Of a stretch of 64,000 nucleotides of DNA, positions 9,202-17,222 are shown one piece after another. Below the pieces are notes generated by a model. It did no database searches, was not told the origin of the DNA, and saw nothing but the letters and a program-made list of their open reading frames with translations. Position numbers and translations under genes: made by a program. The number at the start of each line of letters is the position of its first letter. Position 1 is the first letter of the stretch. This DNA is from Phycisphaerales bacterium (GTDB lineage Bacteria; Planctomycetota; Phycisphaerae; Sedimentisphaerales; Anaerobacaceae): the NCBI GenBank assembly GCA_003141315.1, contig PLLP01000002.1:62001-126000 (forward strand), written 5' to 3'.

Positions 9202-9348
9202 TCCCCCCACCCTTCTCTATGTGCCTTTGTCCCTTTGTGCCTCTATGCCTATTTTTCTCTGCGTTCCCATCCGCCACAACCCTTGCGATACCTGCTAATC
9301 AAGATATAATATATATTAATGATATAGTTTTTAGAAACCGGAGAATTT

Positions 9349-11472
9349 ATGCTGAAATTATTGCGATTGTGGATTGTTTTAGCGTTGTTGCTACCGGCTT
9401 CGGCACAGGCGGCTGAACCTCTTGTAATCCTTGACGCCAACAAACTGCCCGAAGGGCCTCTTGCGACCTGGGAAAACCAGGGCAGCCTGAAGGGCGTTTT
9501 CCGAAATGGCAACACCAATCCCCAGGTAAAGATAATCGACGGCGTTAAAGCCGTAGTTTTCGACAGCAACACTCATCTGACGGCTGACTTCAACGCACCA
9601 TCCGAAATTACCGGCGACAAACCCTGGACGTGCATCGTGAGAGCATACAGCACAAAAATCCCGGACGAGCAGACTTTGATTTCATGGGCCAATCGCCCCG
9701 AAAATTGCCTCGAAATCGAATACGGCGATTCGCCTGAGTGGGGCGCAATCGGCACATGGAACGACCCGTATACGCTCGGCTGGACAAAAGAAGTTCCGAA
9801 CGCCGGCCAATGGCACTATTTAGTCTATACCTATAGCGGCGGACAAAATGGCCAGATTCAGGCCTGGTGCGACGGCGAAATGCGGGCATCCAAAAAGGCT
9901 GCCCTCGCTACCAAGCCGGGCAAACCTTTTGTCCTCGGCGCCTGTATTTTGGAAACTGCCGCCGGCAAATACCAGTACGTCCACCAATTTTCCGGCGCTT
10001 TGGCAGCGGTAAAAATCTACGGCCGCGCATTTACGCCCGTGGAAATCTGGAACGTAAGCGGAATAAAAATTGTCTATCCGGTATCGCCTGCGCCATCTTC
10101 CACGGTTGATACGCTCACAACAACGCTAAATTGGCTGCCCGGCGACACCTGCGCCGCCTCCTATGATATTTATCTTGCGACAAACCGGGCGGATGTAGAA
10201 AAAGCGGAGAACACCCTGCCTATTGGCAACGCCGAAAATTGGGAAAAAGCCTACAAGGGCAGTCAGCCTGCAACTAAATCTGAATTTGGTCCCGTCGCCT
10301 TAACTTTGGGCCAGACCTGTTTTTGGCGCATCGACCAGCGGAACGCCGCAGGCAAGATAATTGAGCGCGGCCAGATTTGGACTTTTTCAGCTGATAATGG
10401 CCAGGCCATCGACCCCGCTCCTGCCGATGGCTATATTTTTGTTGAAGGCGGCAAAATGACGCTCCGCTGGAAGCCGGGGAAATACGCCGTCTCACAAAAC
10501 CTCTACATCAGCCAAAGCGAACAGGAAGTCCTCGCCAAACAAAAGCCCGACGTCGCTTCTCTGCCCGCAACCGTTTCTTCCGCAACGCTGCCGTTAAAAA
10601 ATCCGAAATTGGGGAAGACCTATTTTTGGCGAATCGAATCAATCAATCGCGACAAATTACCAGTAAGCAAAGGCGCCGCCTGGTCATTTCGAATCGTGCA
10701 TAAACAACTCAAGGTCTATCTGCTCGGCGGCCAATCCAACGCCGTCGGCTGCACCTCTGTCGATGGGATTCCGGAAAAACTCAAAGGTTATAATAAAAGC
10801 GTAATCATCTTCATCCGCGGCGAATGCAGAGTCGACGACTATGGATGGAATTTTCTTAAAAGCGGTCTCGGAAGCTCCTATAACGACCGCGGCGGCCGAG
10901 GAACTTTTGGCCCGGAACTCACCTTCGGTGCAAATATGGCGTCGTCAACGCCCGACAGCGTCATCGCTATCTTGAAGTGCGCATGGGGCGGAACAAATCT
11001 CGATATCCAGTGGCGACCGCCCGGCGCAGGCGGCAGGGTTGGCCCGCTTTATACCAACTTCGTCAAGGCCGTACATGAAGGAATCACCGCCCTCGACCCC
11101 GCCTTCGAACCGCAGTTCGCTGGTATGATTTGGATGCAGGGAGAGAACGATTCCTACGACAAGAAAATGGCCGATGATTATGCCAGGAATCTCACCTGCT
11201 TTATCAGCGACATACGCAATGAATTGAAGGCGCCGGATATGCCGTTCGTGTTGGCGCAGATATCGAAATCGCCGGCGTGGGACGCTTATGGCTCCCAGAT
11301 ACGTGCGGCAGAGTCGGAAGTCGCAAAGTCGGTTCCGCACACCGCCACCTTCGCAACCGATGACTACAAATTATGCGACCCCTGGCATTACGATACCGCT
11401 GGAATGCTGTCCCTCGGCGAACGTTTCGCCAAAGCGATGAAGGAACTGGAAAAAACCAACCCCGCTCCCTAA
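9349..11472 (+). CDS. Exported sialate O-acetylesterase-type (SASA) carbohydrate esterase with LamG-like and Fn3-like domains
   Basis: 707 residues with a signal peptide (MLKLLRLWIVLALLLPASAQA). Residues about 25-230 resemble a LamG/concanavalin-like lectin domain. Two beta-sandwich Fn3-like modules follow (about 235-450). The C-terminal catalytic domain begins at about 454 with VYLLGGQSNAVGC, which contains the nucleophilic Ser of the GQSN block, then CAWGGTNLDIQW, IWMQGENDS and DPWHYD near residue 678 (the Asp/His part of the site). Such esterases remove O-acetyl groups from sugars, often from acetylated plant polysaccharides such as xylan. It ends 4 bases into the convergent methyltransferase gene. 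Confidence 0.85.
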   Translation: MLKLLRLWIVLALLLPASAQAAEPLVILDANKLPEGPLATWENQGSLKGVFRNGNTNPQVKIIDGVKAVVFDSNTHLTADFNAPSEITGDKPWTCIVRAYSTKIPDEQTLISWANRPENCLEIEYGDSPEWGAIGTWNDPYTLGWTKEVPNAGQWHYLVYTYSGGQNGQIQAWCDGEMRASKKAALATKPGKPFVLGACILETAAGKYQYVHQFSGALAAVKIYGRAFTPVEIWNVSGIKIVYPVSPAPSSTVDTLTTTLNWLPGDTCAASYDIYLATNRADVEKAENTLPIGNAENWEKAYKGSQPATKSEFGPVALTLGQTCFWRIDQRNAAGKIIERGQIWTFSADNGQAIDPAPADGYIFVEGGKMTLRWKPGKYAVSQNLYISQSEQEVLAKQKPDVASLPATVSSATLPLKNPKLGKTYFWRIESINRDKLPVSKGAAWSFRIVHKQLKVYLLGGQSNAVGCTSVDGIPEKLKGYNKSVIIFIRGECRVDDYGWNFLKSGLGSSYNDRGGRGTFGPELTFGANMASSTPDSVIAILKCAWGGTNLDIQWRPPGAGGRVGPLYTNFVKAVHEGITALDPAFEPQFAGMIWMQGENDSYDKKMADDYARNLTCFISDIRNELKAPDMPFVLAQISKSPAWDAYGSQIRAAESEVAKSVPHTATFATDDYKLCDPWHYDTAGMLSLGERFAKAMKELEKTNPAP

Positions 11473-12350
11473 AATCGCCGCAATTTTATGCATTTATAAA
11501 TCTTGTAGTATTCGTACCAGCTCCTGCCGCTGCGGCCTTGAATTGTGAAGCTGAAGTTGTGCTGCCGCAAAAGCTCTTGCCACAAGCATTCGGGGATGAT
11601 GCAGTTCTTTCCGGCAAAGTAGTACCTGCGTATAAAGGATAATTCTTCGGGCGAAATTGTGCCGGCTCGCAGGAAATCATCGCATTCTCTAAACAGCTTT
11701 CCGTTATCGAGGATAAACGTCCTCTGGTCATAACAACATTTGTAATGGCCGAGCATTCGCGTGTCGAATCCGAATTCTGTTTCGTTAATCCGGCCTTTAC
11801 GAAATCTGTCTATTATCTTAAGTGCGGTATATTCGTCAGGATTGAAATCATCAGGAATGACAGCCATTCTTGTGATAAAATAACCATCCGGCAGAAGCGA
11901 GCCTGCGATATTGGCCAGGAGAATTCGATGCTGCTCGACATCCAAAAGATTACCGAAAATTCCGTCGCCCATAATAACACGGACTTGGCCTGGCAGGTAA
12001 TTTGGAAAGTCAAGCCAGTTGCCGTTAATGACAATTTCTTTTTGACGATATGGTGCGGCAAGCCAGTCGGTATATGTCTCTATTGCCTGCCGGCTGTAAT
12101 CAATTGTCAGGACTTTTGCAAATGATTTTGCCGCCAATAAACGCAGCTCAGGTGTCATTCCGAGGATAACTGCTGTATCGCCGGAGCAATCTCGCGGCAA
12201 AGCGGCTGCGTAGGCTTCTATTTCGACTTCGTTCGGACAACCTGCCTCGAAACGCTGACGGCAGGCACTATCCTTAATTCTCGCCGTGAGCGATTTTTTA
12301 TCCCATTGATTCGGCAGACAACTTGACCTTAATTCATTTTTCGTATTCAT
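11469..12350 (-). CDS. SAM-dependent methyltransferase-like protein
   Basis: 293 residues. The Rossmann-type core reads DTAVILGMTPELRLLAAKSF (motif I region, with G-M-T-P instead of the usual glycine-rich loop), VLTIDYSRQAIETY with the acidic ribose-binding Asp, VRVIMGDGIFGNL, and GSLLPDGYFITRM as a late strand. It looks like a class I methyltransferase, but the acceptor is unknown. The start overlaps the end of the PP-loop gene by 17 bases, so the pair is translationally coupled. It converges with the acetylesterase gene. Confidence 0.65.
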   Translation of the reverse strand: MNTKNELRSSCLPNQWDKKSLTARIKDSACRQRFEAGCPNEVEIEAYAAALPRDCSGDTAVILGMTPELRLLAAKSFAKVLTIDYSRQAIETYTDWLAAPYRQKEIVINGNWLDFPNYLPGQVRVIMGDGIFGNLLDVEQHRILLANIAGSLLPDGYFITRMAVIPDDFNPDEYTALKIIDRFRKGRINETEFGFDTRMLGHYKCCYDQRTFILDNGKLFRECDDFLRAGTISPEELSFIRRYYFAGKNCIIPECLWQELLRQHNFSFTIQGRSGRSWYEYYKIYKCIKLRRF

Positions 12351-13515
12351 TCGAACTTGTTTGGGAATAGATTATTTTCAGCTTCTTTTTGAACGGGCGT
12401 TTTATCCTCTTCGAAATCTCGTGAAACTGGTTTTTGAGAAACTTTTTAGGTACTATGCGCACCCTTCGGCTTCTCTTTAGCAGCCCTTCCACGGCTTCTG
12501 CCAATGGTTTATCGAGAACACCTCTTTCCAGCAATTTTTGATATGGCTTCATTAAATACTGTCCGATTCGGGAAAGTTTGTTTACGCTTTCGGCAAGTGA
12601 TTCGCGATTTTCAAAACCAGGAAAATAATCGAGCTGCCGGCTTTGCGCAAGAACGAGCATCGTTCGGATACATTTTTCACAGCAGCCGCAATTCGGCGAT
12701 GAACCCGTATTCTGAAAACATACCCTCAGGTGTTTTCTGACTAACGGCTCATTCATAATTTCCCGCAGCTTGTCCGACCGCCAAATCTCATTTCCGGCGT
12801 GAATAACCTGGAGAGATTCTGAAGACCACAGATGGTCTATTTTCCAGTGAGAACCCCACGGCACATCACAGTCAAGAGCATAAGAGGCAGAGACAATCAG
12901 CCGGTCAAAATGATGATTCAGCAGATGGCCGAGAGCGGCAAGCGCGCCGCCATGGGAATTTGGCCATGAGGCATAAGCCGATACCGGATGTTCACGCAGA
13001 TTAGTGGTCACAGCTATTGAAGTTGTATTGGTAGCTTCGGAAATATCCCGCAGCGACCTGTGGAAAGAAGCAATCCTGTCCGCATTGCCCACCGGAATAT
13101 CGAATCCATAAGCGCTTACAAGGTAATCAATTTTGTGCGAACCGCGAAGCAGGTTATAAAACGAATCAACCCCGCCGCTAAAGCACAAAGCTGTTTTCCG
13201 ATTGCCCGCTTCGATGTGAGTCTTTTTCCTGACGCCGTGAAATTCGACACCCCTGTATGCCCACCATTTTGCAAAAACCTTCGACATCTCCTCAATGTTC
13301 GACATCCACACGGGACTAAGAGGGGCATCAATGGTAATGTCGCAACTGCTCTCGAACGCAGGGACAAGAATAGCGCTTAAAAACGCTTCCGCAGAAGGCC
13401 GAATCGAAATATCCGCCGTCTCAAACCATAATGGTTTATCCTGGACATGCGAAATAACACGATGAACACCCTCTTCGAATGTATAATTTGGTTTTGTGAC
13501 TTCTATCGTTGCCAT
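12334..13515 (-). CDS. PP-loop ATPase (QueC-like/adenine nucleotide alpha hydrolase fold)
   Basis: 393 residues with the ATG at 13515; a TTG lies directly before it. The PP-loop ATP-binding motif SGGVDS sits near residue 135 (ALCFSGGVDSFYNLL). A cysteine cluster, NCGCCEKCIRTML, near residue 290 probably binds metal, as in QueC and related enzymes. These enzymes adenylate a carboxyl or carbonyl group for attack by ammonia or sulfur. The N-terminal third is not recognised and the C-terminal tail is very basic. It is coupled to the methyltransferase gene, suggesting a two-step modification of a small molecule, glycan or macromolecule; the substrate is unknown. Confidence 0.75.
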   Translation of the reverse strand: MATIEVTKPNYTFEEGVHRVISHVQDKPLWFETADISIRPSAEAFLSAILVPAFESSCDITIDAPLSPVWMSNIEEMSKVFAKWWAYRGVEFHGVRKKTHIEAGNRKTALCFSGGVDSFYNLLRGSHKIDYLVSAYGFDIPVGNADRIASFHRSLRDISEATNTTSIAVTTNLREHPVSAYASWPNSHGGALAALGHLLNHHFDRLIVSASYALDCDVPWGSHWKIDHLWSSESLQVIHAGNEIWRSDKLREIMNEPLVRKHLRVCFQNTGSSPNCGCCEKCIRTMLVLAQSRQLDYFPGFENRESLAESVNKLSRIGQYLMKPYQKLLERGVLDKPLAEAVEGLLKRSRRVRIVPKKFLKNQFHEISKRIKRPFKKKLKIIYSQTSSNEYEK

Positions 13516-13555
13516 CAATTTTTGTTTTGTATTCGAACTGCCTTCTTTCGTTTAG

Positions 13556-13580
13556 CCCCCACCCCTGCGGTGGGGGTTCT
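13556..13580. terminator. Terminator-like hairpin between PP-loop and GIY-YIG genes
   Basis: Stem CCCCCACC/GGTGGGGG with a 5-base loop followed by TTCTTTT on the plus strand. Both flanking genes read on the minus strand, so its orientation does not serve either as a classic terminator; it belongs to the recurring GCCCCC/GGGGG hairpin family. A TCCGCC-GCA-GGCGGA palindrome follows at about 13591-13605. Confidence 0.55.
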
Positions 13581-13689
13581 TTTGGTTAGTCCGCCGCAGG
13601 CGGACTACAATCCTGCGAGCGAAGACTAAAGGCTTTTGTATAAACTGATATTTTAACGTATTTGAGTGTGCTTTAAAGGTCTTTAGATA

Positions 13690-13986
13690 TTATTTTGTCT
13701 TACGCTTACTCAATCTCTTAAGGGCGTCGATATTGCCTGCGATCAAAGCTTCTTTTTCTGCTCTTGACCACCTTTTAATTTGGTTTTCACGTTGTATTGC
13801 CTTTTTCTGCGTCTCAAACTTTTCGCAGTGCACTAATTCGACGGGAAGTCTCAAAGCAGTCCATTTTGGTCCTCGGCCAGCATTGTGTATTGATAATCGC
13901 TGCTCTGGATTATCTGTGGAGCCTACATAGTAACTGCCGCCCTCACATTTGAGAATATAAGCGTAGTAACTTTTATTGTGGTTCAT
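13690..13986 (-). CDS. GIY-YIG nuclease superfamily protein (UPF0213-like)
   Basis: 98-residue single-domain GIY-YIG protein. YYAYILKCEGGSYYVGSTDN is the GIY-YIG segment, followed by the conserved Arg of NPEQRLSIHNAGRGPKWTALR and the Glu of QRENQIKRWSRAEKEALI. Free-standing members occur in many bacteria; their cellular role is poorly known (nuclease or repair functions have been proposed). The C-terminus is basic. Confidence 0.9.
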   Translation of the reverse strand: MNHNKSYYAYILKCEGGSYYVGSTDNPEQRLSIHNAGRGPKWTALRLPVELVHCEKFETQKKAIQRENQIKRWSRAEKEALIAGNIDALKRLSKRKTK

Positions 13987-14030
13987 GGAGCTTCCTTCAG
14001 AATATCCACCAAATGTTACATGAGATGCCC

Positions 14031-14053
14031 TTCGACAAGCTCAGGGCATTCGA
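14031..14053. repeat. CTTCGACAAGCTCAGGGCA palindromic repeat copy
   Basis: Copy of the GCCCTTCGACAAGCTCAGGGCA element, widespread between genes in this window. An inverted pair of CATTCGACTCG (about 14046) and CGAGTCGAATG (about 14130) flanks the following 80 bases, next to the 3' end of tmRNA. Related copies lie at 30925, 36335, 40024 and 57575, three of them inside genes. Confidence 0.6.
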
Positions 14054-14138
14054 CTCGTAATAAAGCTCATGTTTTTCAACTGTTCTTGTGTTTTAGTCTC
14101 GAAAAATGGCCTGCCATGAGCGAGCGAAGCGAGTCGAA

Positions 14139-14491
14139 TGGAGGCGGGGGGATTCGAACCCCCGTCCCGTGATATCTCTGATTAAGCTACTACATGTTTA
14201 GTCGTTCCTTTGCTGTTCGCTTACCTCAACGCCAAACGACATGCTTTAAGTTCAGCTATCCCGGGATTTGGTCTTTTTCCTCAGGCCCGGGCGACCATTG
14301 GAAGCAGCCTGCTATATTGACGCCCTTACCAGCCCCGCAGGCAGGACCGGCAAGGACGGGTTGCCTAATTTAGGCAGCCATTGCGTACTGGTAGTTGCCA
14401 GTTACAGTTTTACCGGATGATTAACCAGGCCAACCGGCGTCCTGGACATGCAGCTCAACCTTCAACTATCCGGTCGAAGCCTTTCGCCCCC
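14139..14491 (-). ncRNA. ssrA: Transfer-messenger RNA (tmRNA)
   Basis: 353-nt tmRNA, minus strand. The 5' end GGGGGCG pairs with the 3' CGCCTCC to form a 7-bp acceptor stem with one G-U pair. The T arm reads GGGGGTTCGAATCCCCC, and the 5' part contains GGCTTCGACCGGATAG. The tag frame ends in TAA at 14370-14372. Reading back gives GNYQYAMAA (14373-14399), with GGC the likely resume codon. The discriminator A is followed by TTC, so CCA is not encoded. The molecule frees stalled ribosomes and tags truncated proteins for proteolysis. Confidence 0.95.
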
Positions 14492-14637
14492 GTATTCACT
14501 TTTCAATTCGCAGATTTATGTAAAATGCCGTGCAATACTCTGTTATCCGTCCGCTATCCGCTCTGCGCTGTCTCCTTTACGCTGAATCCATTATATCGGT
14601 TCTTCAGGCCTATTGCAATACCCGCCCCTTACAAAAC

Positions 14638-14670
14638 AAAAGCCCCGCCTTTAAATCAGCAGGGCCTTTT
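14638..14670 (-). terminator. Probable terminator after araD
   Basis: On the minus strand, AAAAGGCCCTGC and GGCGGGGCTTTT form an imperfect stem followed by TGTTTTG. It lies about 40 bases past the ribulose-phosphate epimerase stop. Confidence 0.6.
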
Positions 14671-14709
14671 CAAAATCGGATTTACAATCAAAATTTCCTT
14701 TAACCGCTC

Positions 14710-15411
14710 CTAACTTTTCTGGCCGTAATAGGCATTCTTGCCGTGCTTACGCAAAAAGTGCTTATCGAGAAGAACCCGGCTTATCTCTTTCTGCGTATTG
14801 TTAATCGTAAGCGTTCCCATCGCCATCGCCGCCACCTGTTCGAGAACCGCCGCATTTTCGACCGCCTTCGCAGGGGTCTTGCCCCACGTGAAAGGCCCAT
14901 GATTGGCGACCAGAACAGCCGGCACGCTCATCGGGTCGATTTTACCGAACCGCTGAACTATTACCTTGCCCGTGTTCAGCTCGTAATCGCCCTCGATTTG
15001 CCCTTTCGTCATCACCTTCGTCACCGGCACCGGCCCGTAAAAATGGTCCGCATGCGTCGTGCCGAAACTCGGTATCTGCCGGCACGCCTGCGCCCACATC
15101 GTAGCGTAGGTCGAATGCGTATGGCATATCCCGCCGACCTCTTTAAAATTACGGTAAAGCTCCAGATGCGTCGGCGTATCGGATGACGGATTCAGCTTGC
15201 CTTCCAAAATCTTGCCGCTCAAATCGAGCAGCACAATCTTGTCAGCCGTCAGCTCATCGTAAGACACGCCCGATGGTTTTATCGCCACCATGCCTGTCTT
15301 GCGGTCTATCCCGCTGACGTTGCCCCACGTGAATATCACCAGCTTCTGCCTTTGCAGCTCGATATTCGCCCGGCAGACAATTTCCTTCAATTCTTCATAC
15401 ATCGGATTCAA
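14710..15411 (-). CDS. araD: L-ribulose-5-phosphate 4-epimerase
   Basis: 233-residue class II aldolase-fold zinc enzyme converting L-ribulose-5-P to D-xylulose-5-P, the last step of arabinose entry into the pentose phosphate pathway. Visible motifs are TWGNVSGIDR, KPSGVSYDEL, the zinc ligands in CHTHSTYATMWAQ, GTTHADHFYG, and VANHGPFTWG, which supplies a further metal-binding His. Length fits AraD/UlaF. It is the last gene of the minus-strand arabinose operon, 31 bases past the predicted araB stop. Confidence 0.95.
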   Translation of the reverse strand: MNPMYEELKEIVCRANIELQRQKLVIFTWGNVSGIDRKTGMVAIKPSGVSYDELTADKIVLLDLSGKILEGKLNPSSDTPTHLELYRNFKEVGGICHTHSTYATMWAQACRQIPSFGTTHADHFYGPVPVTKVMTKGQIEGDYELNTGKVIVQRFGKIDPMSVPAVLVANHGPFTWGKTPAKAVENAAVLEQVAAMAMGTLTINNTQKEISRVLLDKHFLRKHGKNAYYGQKS

Positions 15412-15456
15412 TCACCAATAACCTGGTTATTGTCTCTTGGTTTATTGGTTATTCCT

Positions 15457-17142
15457 TTACGCGTTCGCCTTGTCTTTTATCTTCAGCATTTCCTTCATAA
15501 CATTAATCATATTTCCGTTCCAGTTCGGCACGGCGAAACCGTCGTGAATCTGTTTATACAATCCGTAAATCTGCTTATAGACCTCGTGATTTTCCGGTAT
15601 CGGTTTAAAGACCTTGGCCTTGACGCCGCACATCGCCTTCTGTGCATCGGCGAAATTGTTATATCCGCCCGCCCTGCTGCCCGCAACGACGGCGCCTGCT
15701 ATCGCTGAACCCAGCGCACAGGTCTGCGCCGAACGCGAAATCTTCATCTCGCGACCAGTCACATCGGCGTAAATCTGCATAACAAGCGGGCTCTTTTCCG
15801 CTATGCCGCCGCAATTGACGACCTGGTTGATTTTCACGCCGTATTCCTCGAACCGGTTGATAATCGTTAGCGCGCCAAACGCTGTCGCTTCAATCAATGC
15901 ACGGTAAATCTCGCCGGGCGTCGTATGAAGCGTCTGGCCGAGAAGCAATCCTGTCAATCTCTGGTCAACCAGAATCGTCCTGTTGCCGTTATTCCAATCG
16001 AGCGCCAAAAGGCCCGATTGCCCCGGCTTCGATTTCAACGCCTGTTTTGTAAGCTCCTCATGCGTTCCTTTTTTGGCGCCGCCAGGCTGAATATAATTGA
16101 CGAACCAGTTGAATATATCGCCGACCGCCGACTGCCCCGCTTCCAGACCGAAATATCCCGGCAGAATCGAGCCGTCAACTATTCCGCAAATCCCCGGCAC
16201 ATCCGGCAGATTTGTCGTGTTCGGCGCAACCACCATATCGCATGTGCTTGTGCCGATAATTTTTACCAATGTCCCGGGCGCAATCCCTGAACCCACACCG
16301 CCCAAATGCGCATCGAACGCGCCAATCGCAACCGGAATGCCGGCACGCAGCCCGAGCTTCTTTGCCCATTCTTCGGTGAGGTCGCCAGCTTTCATATCCA
16401 CCGCGTAGGTCTTGTGCGGCAGATTGTCGCGCAATTTTCCTAATTTCGGGTCTAATTTCATCAGGAAATCCTTCGCTGGGTAACCCCCCCACTTATCGTT
16501 GAACATCGCCTTGTGGCCCGCAGCACAACGGCAACGTTTCAGCTTCGACGGATGCTCTGTCCCAGTCAAAACCGCTGGTATCCAATCGGCATGCTCGACC
16601 CACGTGTACGCGGCATCATAAACCTTCGAGTCAACCCGCAGGCAGTGCAGAACCTTGCTGAAGAACCACTCCGACGAATACGTCCCGCCGCACTTGGCTA
16701 AATATTCAGGATGCTCCTTCTTCGCAAGCGCCGTTATCTGGGCTGCCTCCGCAAAACCTGTGTGGTCCTTCCACAGCCAGGCGTGTGCATGCGGATTCTT
16801 CTTAAATTCTTTCGACAATGCAAGAGGTTTTCCGTTCGCATCTACCGGCAGAGGCGTCGAACCTGTCGTGTCAACGCCGATACCGATTACCTCTGCGGGG
16901 TTGAACTTCTTGTTTGCCTTTTTCGCCTGGGCAAGGGCTTTTTTCACCGTCTGCTCGATACCCTTGAGGTAATCTTCAGGGTTTTGCCTTGCCAGATTGT
17001 GGTCTTTCTTGTCGATAATAATCCCCATCTCACCCGTCGGGTAATTATAAACCGCAGTCCCAAGCTCATCGCCGGTCTTGACGTCGACAATTAAGCACCG
17101 GACAGAATTCGTCCCGTAATCCAAGCCTATTGCATAAGCCAT
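15457..17142 (-). CDS. araB: Ribulokinase (L-ribulose kinase)
   Basis: 561-residue FGGY-family kinase that phosphorylates L-ribulose. The ATG at 17142 (MAYAIGLDYGTNSVRCLIVD) is chosen over a TTG 18 bases upstream because GGAAGGG precedes it. The N-terminal ATPase motif GLDYGTNSVR, GIGVDTTGSTPLPVD, GAFDAHLGG, IIGTSTCDMV and the C-terminal NCGGIAEKSPLVMQIYAD all fit ribulokinase, and the length is right. It sits between the symporter and araD genes; the isomerase AraA is not in the window. Confidence 0.94.
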   Translation of the reverse strand: MAYAIGLDYGTNSVRCLIVDVKTGDELGTAVYNYPTGEMGIIIDKKDHNLARQNPEDYLKGIEQTVKKALAQAKKANKKFNPAEVIGIGVDTTGSTPLPVDANGKPLALSKEFKKNPHAHAWLWKDHTGFAEAAQITALAKKEHPEYLAKCGGTYSSEWFFSKVLHCLRVDSKVYDAAYTWVEHADWIPAVLTGTEHPSKLKRCRCAAGHKAMFNDKWGGYPAKDFLMKLDPKLGKLRDNLPHKTYAVDMKAGDLTEEWAKKLGLRAGIPVAIGAFDAHLGGVGSGIAPGTLVKIIGTSTCDMVVAPNTTNLPDVPGICGIVDGSILPGYFGLEAGQSAVGDIFNWFVNYIQPGGAKKGTHEELTKQALKSKPGQSGLLALDWNNGNRTILVDQRLTGLLLGQTLHTTPGEIYRALIEATAFGALTIINRFEEYGVKINQVVNCGGIAEKSPLVMQIYADVTGREMKISRSAQTCALGSAIAGAVVAGSRAGGYNNFADAQKAMCGVKAKVFKPIPENHEVYKQIYGLYKQIHDGFAVPNWNGNMINVMKEMLKIKDKANA

Positions 17143-17222
17143 AATTTGACACCCTTCCAAAAATTAAATTTTTATAAAAGAGTTTTTTTGTCCATAATGC
17201 ATTTATGTCCGCCTTTGGCGGA

